Made by a program: the position numbers and the translations under genes. The notes under the pieces are model-generated. The model was given only the letters and a program-made list of their open reading frames with translations, did no database searches and was not told the origin of the DNA. DNA of 64,000 bases from Rhizobium sp. AQ_MP (GTDB lineage Bacteria; Pseudomonadota; Alphaproteobacteria; Rhizobiales; Rhizobiaceae), in assembly GCF_014237835.1 (NCBI RefSeq), contig NZ_JACJVI010000012.1:62001-126000 (forward strand). Direction: 5' to 3'. Shown one piece after another: positions 8,851-17,188 of the stretch; within the stretch, counting starts at the first letter, position 1, and every line of letters starts with the position of its first letter.

Positions 8851-9675
8851 TCAGGTCCCTATGATCGATTGCAGGACCGGATAGCGTGTTATGGCGTGAG
8901 CAATGTGGGATGCCGCCTGTCGCAGTGCCGGCAAGCGCTCGGCTACAAGCGTTTCCGGCGTCACGATGCCGGTGTAGCCGGACGTATTCAGCGCGGCGAT
9001 CGTGCGCCCCTCCATATCGCGGATTGGAACTGCGAGAGCCGTAATGCCGTAATCCAGTTGGTCTACGGTTGTCGCATAGCCCTTCTCGCGAACGACAAGG
9101 ATCTCTCGCTTGAGTATTTCGACGTCGGTAATCGTTCTTGATGTGAGGGCCGTCAGACGAACCTTGCTGAGGTAGCGCTCCAGTGCCTCGTCTGTCAGCC
9201 CGGCAAGCAGGACACGCCCCAGGGACGTCGCAAAAGCGGGATATCGCGCACCCATCACCGCGGCCGCCCGGCGGGCTCTCTGGACCGATACATGGGCGAC
9301 GTAGATGACATCCTCTCCGTCGAGAGTGCCGGCAGATGAGGCGTCGCCGAACTTTTCCACCAGTTCTCTAAGGTCCGGTTGCAGCACTTCCTCGATACGG
9401 GCCGAGAAGTAAAAGGCGGATCCGAGCGTCATGATCTTGGGTCGCAGGTGGAAGCGCTTGCCAGTCTGTTCGACATAACCGAGCGCCTGCAGCGTGAGCA
9501 GGCTCCTGCGCGCGGCAGCAGGCGACAGACCGACGCGCTTTGCGACCTCGCTCAGCGTCATCTCCGGATGAGAGGCGTCAAAGCTTTCGAGAATTGCAAT
9601 TCCCTTCGCCAGAGCCTCCACGAATTCTGCTGGTCGCTCTCCATCCTCGGTAAACATGATCGCGGTCTCCTGCAT
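8851..9675 (-). CDS. IclR-family transcriptional regulator
   Basis: A 274-residue regulator. An N-terminal winged helix-turn-helix (LSEVAKRVGLSPAAARRSLLTL, about residues 45-66) is followed by the IclR effector domain with GDASSAGTLDGEDVIYVA, AFATSLGRVLLA and the C-terminal AALNTSGY region. It is closest in style to PcaR/PobR-type regulators of aromatic acid catabolism. The ATG at 9675 is chosen over a GTG at 9684 because GGAGGTGATC, an almost perfect ribosome-binding site, lies just upstream and overlaps the GTG. It is divergent from the CS-fold/CaiB genes and heads the amidohydrolase-dioxygenase operon, so it probably controls both directions. Confidence 0.85.
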   Translation of the reverse strand: MQETAIMFTEDGERPAEFVEALAKGIAILESFDASHPEMTLSEVAKRVGLSPAAARRSLLTLQALGYVEQTGKRFHLRPKIMTLGSAFYFSARIEEVLQPDLRELVEKFGDASSAGTLDGEDVIYVAHVSVQRARRAAAVMGARYPAFATSLGRVLLAGLTDEALERYLSKVRLTALTSRTITDVEILKREILVVREKGYATTVDQLDYGITALAVPIRDMEGRTIAALNTSGYTGIVTPETLVAERLPALRQAASHIAHAITRYPVLQSIIGT

Positions 9676-9712
9676 GTTGATCACCTCCGTTCATACGGGT
9701 GTTTGACCAACA

Positions 9713-9734
9713 GCGCACGACTGATGACGTGCGC
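9713..9734. promoter_or_regulatory. Inverted repeat in divergent IclR promoter region
   Basis: Seven-base perfect arms GCGCACG (9713-9719) and CGTGCGC (9728-9734) are separated by eight bases, about 40 bases upstream of the IclR start. It could be an autoregulatory operator; the evidence is symmetry and position only. Confidence 0.35.
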
Positions 9735-9892
9735 CCTGTCGACGTTTGTGCAGTTGGCGCGATTTCGCCTATCCATCGGCAATCCCTTAAACCCCTGGTC
9801 TGCGTGCTCCGGATGCCGGGCCCGTGCCCGATCCGAGCTGGCGACTTGACGGCAAGATAAATAGTGCTAACGTTTTCGGCAAGAGGAAATAA

Positions 9893-9907
9893 TTTCGCAC
9901 AGCGAAA
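9893..9907. promoter_or_regulatory. Candidate IclR operator, 15-bp palindrome
   Basis: TTTCGCACAGCGAAA is a perfect dyad with six-base arms and a three-base centre, 12 bases upstream of the CS-fold gene start. IclR regulators commonly bind 15-bp palindromes of this shape, and the divergent neighbour encodes an IclR protein. Confidence 0.5.
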
Positions 9908-9919
9908 ACGAGGGTCGTA

Positions 9920-10738
9920 ATGCGAATAGGAAAGCAAGATAACGCCAGCACCGCCATTGCGACGTCGGATGCGGATTCGATCAATGTGCGCGGATTGGAT
10001 CTTTGCACCGAGTTGATTGGGCAGATCGGCTTCACCGACTATTTCTGGTTTCTCGTCATCGGGCACCGCCCGACGGAGGCCCAGCGTGCCATTCTTGATG
10101 CGTGCCTGGTGGCGATCGCCGAACATGGGCTTGTGCCCAGCGTTCAGGCTGCCCGGATGACTCTCGCGGCTGGACCGGAGGCATGGCAGGGAGCCGTTGC
10201 TGCAGGCTTGCTTGGCATGGGCAGCGTGGTTGCGGGCAGTTCTGAGGCGGCGGGGCGGTATCTCGCAGCCGTGATTGATCATGCGGATGCAGGCGCAACA
10301 GGTCTTGAAGACGCGATCACCGCGAGCCTCAAAGACCTGAAATCGTCCCGCAAGAAAGTCCCTGGTTTAGGGCACCCTCAGCATAGTGCTGGGGATCCGA
10401 GAGCAAATCGGCTGCTCGATCTCGCTGATTCGCTTGGCATCAGTGGCCGCCATGTGGAGACGCTGCGCACACTCGCCAAACACGCACCTGCAATTATGGA
10501 GCGTCCGCTTCCGATCAATGTCTCCGGCGCCATTCCGGCGGTGATGCTCGACGCTGGATGGCCACTTGAGGCGCTGAAGGCCGTACCGCTTCTCGCCCGC
10601 ACGGCCGGTCTTGCAGCGCACCTATACGAGGAGTCCCTGCGCTCCATTGGTTTCATCATGTCCCATCACGCCGACCTCGCAATTTCCTACGATGGGCCAC
10701 CGTTGGACAAGAACCCTGCCGACGCGGAAGGACAGTAA
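9920..10738 (+). CDS. Citrate-synthase-fold protein (citryl-CoA-lyase-like)
   Basis: A 272-residue protein matching the short citrate-synthase-like family usually annotated as citryl-CoA lyase. The GLGHPQHSAGDPRA segment (about residues 152-165) corresponds to the second catalytic His region of citrate synthase. The other two catalytic positions appear changed. The expected GPLHGG region reads GMGSVVAGSSEA, and the NVD motif reads INVSGAIPAV. It is therefore unlikely to make citrate; a C-C lyase reaction on a CoA ester is possible. It is followed two bases later by a CaiB-type CoA-transferase gene, suggesting substrate activation and cleavage. Start ATG has a GAGGG box. Confidence 0.7.
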   Translation: MRIGKQDNASTAIATSDADSINVRGLDLCTELIGQIGFTDYFWFLVIGHRPTEAQRAILDACLVAIAEHGLVPSVQAARMTLAAGPEAWQGAVAAGLLGMGSVVAGSSEAAGRYLAAVIDHADAGATGLEDAITASLKDLKSSRKKVPGLGHPQHSAGDPRANRLLDLADSLGISGRHVETLRTLAKHAPAIMERPLPINVSGAIPAVMLDAGWPLEALKAVPLLARTAGLAAHLYEESLRSIGFIMSHHADLAISYDGPPLDKNPADAEGQ

Positions 10739-10740
10739 CG

Positions 10741-11916
10741 ATGGTGAAGCTTTTGAAGGACATCCGCGTCGTCGAGCTCGGAACCTACATTACCGGTCCC
10801 GCTGCGAGCATGCATCTGGCCGATCTGGGAGCGGACGTCATCAAGGTGGAACGCCCGGAAACGGGTGATCCATTTCGCGCGTTCAAGGGTGGCCTCTATT
10901 CGCCGCATTACCAGACATACAACCGCAACAAACGTTCGATTGCCCTGGACACGACGAAAACGGAGGATCTCGCGATCTTTCGGGATTTGATCGCGACAGC
11001 CGATGTGTTCATTCAGAATTTCCGGCCAGGCGTTGCGGAAAAGTTGGGCTGCGGTGAAGACGATCTGCGGCAGGTCAATTCACAGCTGATCTACTGCGCG
11101 ATATCCGGCTTTGGCCAGAGTGGTCCCTCACGCGACCGCCCGGCATTCGATACTGTTGCTCAGGCGGCCAGCGGTTTCTTGCGCCTCGTCACTCCGCCGA
11201 CCAACCCGCGTGTCATAGGCCCGGCCATTGCCGACGCGATCACCGGCCAGTACGCCGCCATGGGGATCATGGCAGCCTTGCTTGAACGGTCTCGGACCGG
11301 CAGGGGGCGGCGGCTCGACATCTCGATGCTGGAGGCAATGACCCACTTCAATCTCGACAGCTTCACCCATTACTACGCTGTTGGTGAGGTCATGGGGCCG
11401 CTGTCCCGTCCGGTCGTCTCGCAGAGCTATACCTTCGAATGCAAGGACGGAAAATGGATTGCAATCCACCTGTCGTCTCCGCCCAAGTTCTGGGAAGGCC
11501 TTCTCGAAGCGACGGGGCAGCAGGCTCTGGCGTCTGATCCGCGCTTCAGTGAACGCCTGCAGCGAATCAAGCACCAGGACGATCTAATCGAGATCCTCAC
11601 GCCGGTCTTCAAGACGGAGAGCCGCGACGTCTGGTGCGAACGTCTGCTGACGCAGGAAGTGCCGCATTCTCCGGCATACGACGCCGATGAAGCACTTGAA
11701 GATCCGCAAGCCCGACATTTGAGACTGGCAGTGCCCATCGCCCATCCGGAGCTGGGCCACTCGACCACAATCAGGGCGCCCTACAGCTTCGACGGTGAGC
11801 CGGAATTCGACATGCTGCCACCGCCGACGCTTGATCAGCATGGCACGGAAATTCGCGAGGAACTGACGCGCCTCAAGCGGACCGGATCGGCGAAGAGCGA
11901 GGACAAGGGAGGATGA
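10741..11916 (+). CDS. CaiB/BaiF-family (type III) CoA-transferase
   Basis: A 391-residue family III CoA-transferase. The N-terminus VVELGTYITGPAASMHLADLG and the following GADVIKVE are family hallmarks, as are NRNKRSIALD and FGQSGP. The probable catalytic Asp is in RPAFDTVAQA (about residue 139). It should move CoA between carboxylic acids, passing through an aspartyl-CoA thioester. Only two bases separate it from the CS-fold gene, so the two form one transcription unit and probably act in sequence: activation of an acid to its CoA ester, then C-C cleavage. A terminator follows. The acid is unknown. Confidence 0.85.
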   Translation: MVKLLKDIRVVELGTYITGPAASMHLADLGADVIKVERPETGDPFRAFKGGLYSPHYQTYNRNKRSIALDTTKTEDLAIFRDLIATADVFIQNFRPGVAEKLGCGEDDLRQVNSQLIYCAISGFGQSGPSRDRPAFDTVAQAASGFLRLVTPPTNPRVIGPAIADAITGQYAAMGIMAALLERSRTGRGRRLDISMLEAMTHFNLDSFTHYYAVGEVMGPLSRPVVSQSYTFECKDGKWIAIHLSSPPKFWEGLLEATGQQALASDPRFSERLQRIKHQDDLIEILTPVFKTESRDVWCERLLTQEVPHSPAYDADEALEDPQARHLRLAVPIAHPELGHSTTIRAPYSFDGEPEFDMLPPPTLDQHGTEIREELTRLKRTGSAKSEDKGG

Positions 11917-11921
11917 AACGC

Positions 11922-11953
11922 AACGGCTGATGGGGTCGAGCTCAGCCGTTTTT
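11922..11953 (+). terminator. Rho-independent terminator after CaiB gene
   Basis: Stem AACGGCTGA (11922-11930) pairs perfectly with TCAGCCGTT (11942-11950) and runs into a short T-tract (TTTTT including the stem end). It separates the CaiB unit from the TRAP transporter genes. Confidence 0.7.
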
Positions 11954-12321
11954 GGCCATGCTGCGATGCAACTGTCCGCCATCTTCACCACGAGGGTGAA
12001 CGCCCGACTCCGGTCACTGCGGTGATGGAAGAGCACCTCGGATTCCAGTGGGGCTGGATAGGCGCGGAATACGTGTCGCAGCTTTGTCGATGCCGCGGCT
12101 GGTGTGCCAGAAAATCGGAGGACGCGGGCCTCGTCACTGTACCTGAGGCACCTCGTGAGGGGGCAATTCCAGTACCAGAACAAGAGCCAAGGCAGAAAGC
12201 CGATGCAAGCAACTACCGCATCAGACCTTGGACGATCATCGAAGCAACGGCGACGGTCCGGCTCCATGAGTCGAGCCACATGTTTTCAGGAGTTTGAACG
12301 CAAAACTTTGGGAGGAGACCA
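11954..12321. other. Non-coding stretch upstream of TRAP genes
   Basis: No convincing gene is seen in these 368 bases. The open frames present lack ribosome-binding sites and recognisable domains. The region presumably holds the TRAP promoter; its last bases carry a GGGAGGAG box for the binding-protein gene. It could also be decayed coding sequence. Confidence 0.4.
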
Positions 12322-13395
12322 ATGCGTATTCTATTCGGACTTTTCACGGCGGGCATGATTGCCTTGCCGGGCGCAGCGACGGCGCAAGAGACTATCAATC
12401 TGACGATAGCATCGAGTCATCCGACGGTCATTCCGTGGGTCGGCATGATGAAAACGCATTTCATGGCACGGACCGATGAAATCCTCGCGAAGAGCGGCAA
12501 CTACAAAATCGAGTGGAACGAGGCATTCGGCGGGCAGCTTTACAAGGCCAATGCCACGCTGACATCCGTCGAGCAGGGTATCACCGATATCGGCTGGGTG
12601 TTTTCGTTCCTTGAGCCCGCGAAACTGCCGCTCAGCCAGGCATCGAGCTATGCGCCTTTTGCCACGGTCAACCCCCCGCTTCAACTGGAAGTCATGCAAG
12701 ATCTTCTGGAGAACAACGAAGCGTTTCGCAAAGAGTGGGAGCAGTACAATCTCAAGGTTCTCGGTCTCACCGGCACCGACATGTACGACATCTACACAAA
12801 GAAACCGCTGCAGGGGATAGACGACATCAACGGTATGAAGTTGTCGGCTCCGGGCGTGCTCGGAACCTGGCTGCGCGGCACGGGAGCCAATGCGGTCGAT
12901 GGCTCGCTGACGAGTTTCTACACCGATATCCAGACCGGGATCTCGGACGGCGTTCTTTCCCTGGCTCTGGGTGCGTTGCCGGCTAAGCTTTATGAGGTTG
13001 CGCCCTATATCAACCGGTTCGACGCGGGCGTCGCCTTCTCCGGCGCTGTGGCCATCAATCGAGACAGCTGGGACGGCCTGCCCGAAGAAGTCCAGCAAGC
13101 GATGGTCGAGGCCGGCAAGTACTATACCGAAGCGCATGGCAAGGATTTGCTGGAGCGCCACGAAATCGCGATGAACAAGATGGTGGAACTGGGTGCCACC
13201 CAGAACCCGCCCGTGACCATCGTCAAGATGAGCGACGAACAACGAAAGGCCTGGGTTGACAAGCTGCCTGATATCGCCGGCGAGTGGGCCGCAGATCTGG
13301 ATGCCAAGGGGCATCCGGCGAGCGAATTCCTCAAGGCCTACATGCAGGGACTTCGCGATCGCGGCGAGACTCCCATGCGAAACTGGGGCGAGTGA
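12322..13395 (+). CDS. TRAP transporter substrate-binding protein, DctP family
   Basis: A 357-residue periplasmic protein. A signal peptide of about 22 residues (MRILFGLFTAGMIALPGAATA) is followed by the DctP fold, with the early NEAFGGQLYKANATL and VEQGITDIGW segments and the INGMKLSAPG region. TRAP binding proteins capture organic acids for sodium- or proton-driven import. ATG follows GGGAGGAG. The small and large membrane subunits follow at once, so all three components are present. Proximity to the CoA-transferase and dioxygenase genes suggests that it imports the acid degraded by that cluster. The ligand is not identifiable from the sequence. Confidence 0.85.
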   Translation: MRILFGLFTAGMIALPGAATAQETINLTIASSHPTVIPWVGMMKTHFMARTDEILAKSGNYKIEWNEAFGGQLYKANATLTSVEQGITDIGWVFSFLEPAKLPLSQASSYAPFATVNPPLQLEVMQDLLENNEAFRKEWEQYNLKVLGLTGTDMYDIYTKKPLQGIDDINGMKLSAPGVLGTWLRGTGANAVDGSLTSFYTDIQTGISDGVLSLALGALPAKLYEVAPYINRFDAGVAFSGAVAINRDSWDGLPEEVQQAMVEAGKYYTEAHGKDLLERHEIAMNKMVELGATQNPPVTIVKMSDEQRKAWVDKLPDIAGEWAADLDAKGHPASEFLKAYMQGLRDRGETPMRNWGE

Positions 13396-13398
13396 AAC

Positions 13399-13980
13399 GT
13401 GGCTCATGATATCGAACACGCTGCGGGGCAGGCGCGAAGCCCGTCGCCTGCTCCGGGCAGGTCAGCCCGGCTGTGGTTGACCTTCGTAGATGGCCTCGCC
13501 GTGCTGGGGACCATCCTCATCGGCGTCCTGATGGTCATTATCTGCACAGACATACTCGCCCGAAACGCGATGGGCTCTTCGCTGCCTCTCGTGTCGGAAC
13601 TGGGCGCATTGCTGCTGGTGATGATCGTCTGCCTGCAATTGCCTGCCACCGTCAGGGCTGATCGTCTGGCGCGTACGGAAGTGTTTTACATTCCCATTCG
13701 TGAACGCCATCCAAAAGCGGGCGCGGCCTTGTCATGCCTGTTCAATCTCGTCGGTTCTTGCGTGTTGGGCGCCATCGCCTGGGCAAGCTTGTCCATTCTG
13801 GTCAAGGACTTCGAGAGCGGCGAGTTCATAGGCGTGACAGGCATCGCCACCCTTCCGACCTATCCGTTTCGCATCCTGATATTCATCGGCATTGCCGTCT
13901 CATCAATCCAGTTTCTCGTACAGGCGGTCGCCGAAGCGAGATCGGTCAACTGGAGAGGTCCGTCACATGTCTCCGATTGA
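13399..13980 (+). CDS. TRAP transporter small membrane subunit, DctQ family
   Basis: A 193-residue protein with four predicted membrane helices: FVDGLAVLGTILIGVLMVII, then SELGALLLVMIVCLQ, FNLVGSCVLGAIAWAS and a final segment near IFIGIAVSSIQFLVQ. This is the DctQ topology. Translation probably starts at GTG 13399, four bases after the DctP stop, with a weak GGCGAG box. The end overlaps the start of the large subunit by 14 bases, consistent with coupled translation of the two membrane subunits. Confidence 0.8.
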   Translation: MAHDIEHAAGQARSPSPAPGRSARLWLTFVDGLAVLGTILIGVLMVIICTDILARNAMGSSLPLVSELGALLLVMIVCLQLPATVRADRLARTEVFYIPIRERHPKAGAALSCLFNLVGSCVLGAIAWASLSILVKDFESGEFIGVTGIATLPTYPFRILIFIGIAVSSIQFLVQAVAEARSVNWRGPSHVSD

Positions 13981-15280
13981 AATCGGCGCTGCGGCGATCG
14001 CGGCACTTCTCGTCCTCATCTATCTCGGCATGCCAATCGGGGTTAGCATGCTTGCCGTCTCCTTCGTTGGTGTGGCAGCCATTCGCGGCGAAGGGGTATC
14101 GCTGCGAATGATGGGCGCTGTTGCAAACGACAGTTTGCGGGAATACCTGTTCGCGGTGGTTCCACTCTTCGTGCTGATGGGTCTGCTGGTGACAGTGTCG
14201 AGAGTGGGTAAGGACACCTTCGACGTATTCCAGTATGTCTTCGGGCGGATTTCGGCCGGCCTTGGCATGGCGACGGTGTTCGCCAACGCCGTGTTTGCAG
14301 CCATTACTGGCATTTCGATTGCATCGGCAACAGTCTTCAGCCGTGTGGCAGTCCCCGAAATGGTCCGCCACGGCTATACGCGCAAGTTCGCGACCGGCGT
14401 CGTTGCGGGATCGTCCGTCCTCGGTATGCTGATACCGCCCTCCCTGCTGATGATTGTCTATGCGGTCCTCGCTGAAGAATCTGTCGGGCGCATGTTCCTT
14501 GCCGGCCTCGGCCCTGGCGTGTTGCTTGCCTTTGCCTTCTGCGTCACGATCATGCTTCTGGCGCGCTTCCGCAAAGACTTTGTGTTTGATGGCCACGCGG
14601 ATTCGGTGGAAGCTCCGCCCTTGAGTCTAGTGGACCTGACGAGGAAGTCGCTCCCGATCGTCTCCCTCATTTTGGTAGTGCTGGGCGGGCTCTATGGCGG
14701 ATTCCTCAACCCAACGGAAGCGGGCGCAGCCGGTGCTTTCGGGGCCCTTGTGATCGCAGCTCTTCGTCGATCCCTCGGCGGTCGAACCCTGTGGCGACTG
14801 TTGGTCGAAACTGGCCAGATTACCGTCTCGGTCCTGTTTCTTATACTCGCTGCGACGTTCTTCAGCCGCATGCTGGCTCTGTCGGGTGTCCCGACTGGAC
14901 TGGCCGAACTGTTTTTGGGTAGCCCTCTCGGGCCCTATGGTTTCCTTCTCCTCTATCTTGCACTGATCATCGCGCTGGGCTGCCTGATCGATTCCATTTC
15001 CATCATGCTGATCCTGTTACCAATCGCCTTGCCGATCGCAGAGGCCGCTGGTTTCGATCTGATCTGGTTCGGCGTGTTGACCGTGGTGGCGGTCGAGGTG
15101 GGATTGCTCACGCCCCCATTTGGCCTATCGGTCTATGTCATCAAGTCGGCCATGGATGACCCAGACCTTAAGGTGGGCGAGATCTTCAGGGGAGCCTGGC
15201 CTTTCGTGTTGGCCATGCTGGTGTCGATCGCTCTGATCGTGGTCTTCCCGTCGATCGCGACTTGGCTCGCGCGCCTATAG
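13967..15280 (+). CDS. TRAP transporter large membrane subunit, DctM family
   Basis: A 437-residue, strongly hydrophobic protein with a dozen or so membrane helices. It has DctM hallmarks such as GVSMLAVSFVGVAA near the start, the central ITGISIASATVFSRV and VVAGSSVLGMLIPPSLLMI segments, and the late TPPFGLSVYV. It is the ion-coupled translocation subunit. ATG 13967, preceded by GGAGAGG, is chosen; the open frame further upstream only overlaps DctQ. It completes the DctPQM set. A 49-base gap separates it from the convergent binding-protein gene. Confidence 0.85.
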   Translation: MSPIEIGAAAIAALLVLIYLGMPIGVSMLAVSFVGVAAIRGEGVSLRMMGAVANDSLREYLFAVVPLFVLMGLLVTVSRVGKDTFDVFQYVFGRISAGLGMATVFANAVFAAITGISIASATVFSRVAVPEMVRHGYTRKFATGVVAGSSVLGMLIPPSLLMIVYAVLAEESVGRMFLAGLGPGVLLAFAFCVTIMLLARFRKDFVFDGHADSVEAPPLSLVDLTRKSLPIVSLILVVLGGLYGGFLNPTEAGAAGAFGALVIAALRRSLGGRTLWRLLVETGQITVSVLFLILAATFFSRMLALSGVPTGLAELFLGSPLGPYGFLLLYLALIIALGCLIDSISIMLILLPIALPIAEAAGFDLIWFGVLTVVAVEVGLLTPPFGLSVYVIKSAMDDPDLKVGEIFRGAWPFVLAMLVSIALIVVFPSIATWLARL

Positions 15281-15329
15281 CGGCAAGCTGCGGATCCGGC
15301 TGGTTCGAAACCCAGCCGGATCCAATGGC

Positions 15330-16364
15330 TCACTTCGTCAGATCAGTCCAGATACGGGCATAGATCTGCTGCACGTCAGGCGGGCACGTGACCTGGAAAT
15401 GGGCGGCATCCTTGAATTCGGCCGGAATGTTCATTTCGGGTGCCTTGGGCAGTTCGGGATCCATGAACTTCTCCGAACCGACAATCGCGTTGCCATAACG
15501 TGTATAGTTGGAAATCATCGCGGCGTTTTCTGGATCCATGATGAAGTCCAGGAAGAGCTTCGCATTTTCGACATTCTTCGCGTCGGCGAGGATCGCGACA
15601 TTATCCTGCCAGATCGAGAAGCCTTCCTTAGGATAACCGTAAGCGAAGCCGGGATTTTCGGCGCGGATGCGCATCGCGGCACCCGACCAGAAGATCGAGG
15701 CATTCAGGTCTTCCTTGATGAACTTTTCAAAGCTCGCATAGTCGATCGAAGCCCAATAGGGTTTCGCGGCCATCAGCTTGTCCCGTGCAGCCTTCAGGAT
15801 CTCCTTGTCGGTGGTGCAGGCTTCGCCGCCGACATAGGTGATCGCCATGTCGATGACATCATTCATCTGGGGGACGACGTTGATCTTGCCCTTCAGTTCC
15901 TCGGGCGGGTCGAAGATGACAGCAGATGTATTGATGTCACCCTTGTAGACCTTGGTGTTGACCATGACGCCGGTGGTACCCCAAACCCACGGCACGGTGT
16001 AGTGGCGGCCGCTGTCCCAGGCGACGTCGACCCATTCGGGGTTGACGTTCTTGAAATTCGCCATCTGGTTGGGCTCGCTTTTCAGCAGGAGACCCTTTTC
16101 GATGTAGATCGGGACCACGGAGGCGGAGGGAACGATGATGTCGAAGCCGTGACCGCCAGCCTCGATCTTGGCAATTGCGGTCTCGTTGGAATCGTATTCG
16201 GTGAGGGTGACCTTCACATCGTATTTTTCTTCGAACTTCTTGATCAGGTCCGGCGGCGTGTAGAGGCCGAAATTGAAGATGTTGAGCTGTCCTTCGGCCA
16301 GGGCCGGGATTGCAGTGGTCAACAGGAGGCTTGCTGCAAGCGTCAGTCTCGATGCACTGTTCAT
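15330..16364 (-). CDS. Periplasmic binding protein, PotD/PotF-like (polyamine-type ABC importer)
   Basis: A 344-residue binding protein with a signal peptide cut after IPALA (about residue 23). The mature start (QLNIFNFGLYTPPDLIKKFEEKY) aligns with PotF/PotD, but Phe-Asn-Phe-Gly replaces the usual Tyr-Asn-Trp around a polyamine contact. PWVWGTTGVMVN and YASFEKFIKEDL are further family segments. The ligand may therefore not be putrescine or spermidine. ATG 16364 is chosen because AGAGGAG lies upstream and the signal peptide starts there. It is the last gene of a leftward operon with two permeases and an ATPase. Confidence 0.8.
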   Translation of the reverse strand: MNSASRLTLAASLLLTTAIPALAEGQLNIFNFGLYTPPDLIKKFEEKYDVKVTLTEYDSNETAIAKIEAGGHGFDIIVPSASVVPIYIEKGLLLKSEPNQMANFKNVNPEWVDVAWDSGRHYTVPWVWGTTGVMVNTKVYKGDINTSAVIFDPPEELKGKINVVPQMNDVIDMAITYVGGEACTTDKEILKAARDKLMAAKPYWASIDYASFEKFIKEDLNASIFWSGAAMRIRAENPGFAYGYPKEGFSIWQDNVAILADAKNVENAKLFLDFIMDPENAAMISNYTRYGNAIVGSEKFMDPELPKAPEMNIPAEFKDAAHFQVTCPPDVQQIYARIWTDLTK

Positions 16365-16384
16365 GTTGTTCTCCTCTGAAAGTT

Positions 16385-17188
16385 CTAGTTTTTCTTTCGT
16401 GTTGCCACCCACGACCCCGCAACGATCAGCACGCTGATCAGAAGAAGAAGCGAGGAAATGGCGTAGATTTCGGAGGTCAGGTTTCGCCGCAGCTCGCCCA
16501 TCAGGTAGGTCGGCAGGGTCTCCTGACCCGGGGACTTCAAGAATTCGGTCATGACGAGATCGTCGAGCGAAACCACGAAGGCCAGCATGAAGCCGGCCAT
16601 GATGGCGGGTGCGATGAGCGGCAGCGTGACCCGCCTGAAGGCGTAAAAGCGGCTGGCGTAGAGGTCAGCAGCGGCAGTTTCCAGGCTCAGATCCATGCTC
16701 GCCAGCCGTGCACGGATCGGCAGGTAGGCGAAGGGAATGCAGAAGGTCGTATGGGCTGCAATCAAGAAGCCTAGGCCGGTGTAGCCGGTCATTTCCTTGA
16801 TCTGGCCGATGATGATCAGGAGCGCGATGGCGAGGACGATCTCTGGGACCATCAGAGGCTGGTTCAGGATAATATGCACGATGCCTTCGCCGCGGAAGGC
16901 TGCGGTGCGGCTCGTGGCAAGGGCTGCCATGGTCGCCATGATCGTTGCCAGAACGGCGGCGCTCGTCGCCAGGATCAGCGAGTTGACGGCAGCATCCAGG
17001 AAGGCTTGATTGCGCAGTGCGGCCTCGTACCACTTCAGCGAAAATCCTTGCCAGTTGCCGATGACCCGTCCCGAGTTGAAGGAATAGGCAACGAGGATCG
17101 CCATCGGCACGTAGAGAATGACGAAGCAGGTGATCGCAAGGGCTGCAGCGCCAGGTAGACGTTTGACGTTGAATGCACCCTCAGCCAT
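16385..17188 (-). CDS. ABC transporter permease, PotC-like
   Basis: A 267-residue inner-membrane permease with about six helices, beginning with a hydrophobic segment (ALAITCFVILYVPMAILVAYSF). The ABC-coupling EAA-type loop is recognisable at ETAAADLYASRFYAFRRVTLPL. It forms the second half of the translocation pore with the upstream PotB-like subunit, whose gene it overlaps by eight bases. The family normally moves spermidine, putrescine or related cations, but the true substrate is open because the binding protein is divergent. Confidence 0.82.
   Translation of the reverse strand: MAEGAFNVKRLPGAAALAITCFVILYVPMAILVAYSFNSGRVIGNWQGFSLKWYEAALRNQAFLDAAVNSLILATSAAVLATIMATMAALATSRTAAFRGEGIVHIILNQPLMVPEIVLAIALLIIIGQIKEMTGYTGLGFLIAAHTTFCIPFAYLPIRARLASMDLSLETAAADLYASRFYAFRRVTLPLIAPAIMAGFMLAFVVSLDDLVMTEFLKSPGQETLPTYLMGELRRNLTSEIYAISSLLLLISVLIVAGSWVATRKKN

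Noticed and set aside
11584..12279. A 231-codon leftward open frame covering the CaiB end and the spacer before the TRAP genes
   Set aside because: It overlaps the well-supported CaiB coding sequence on the opposite strand, has no ribosome-binding site and no recognisable domain; GC-rich DNA gives many such frames.
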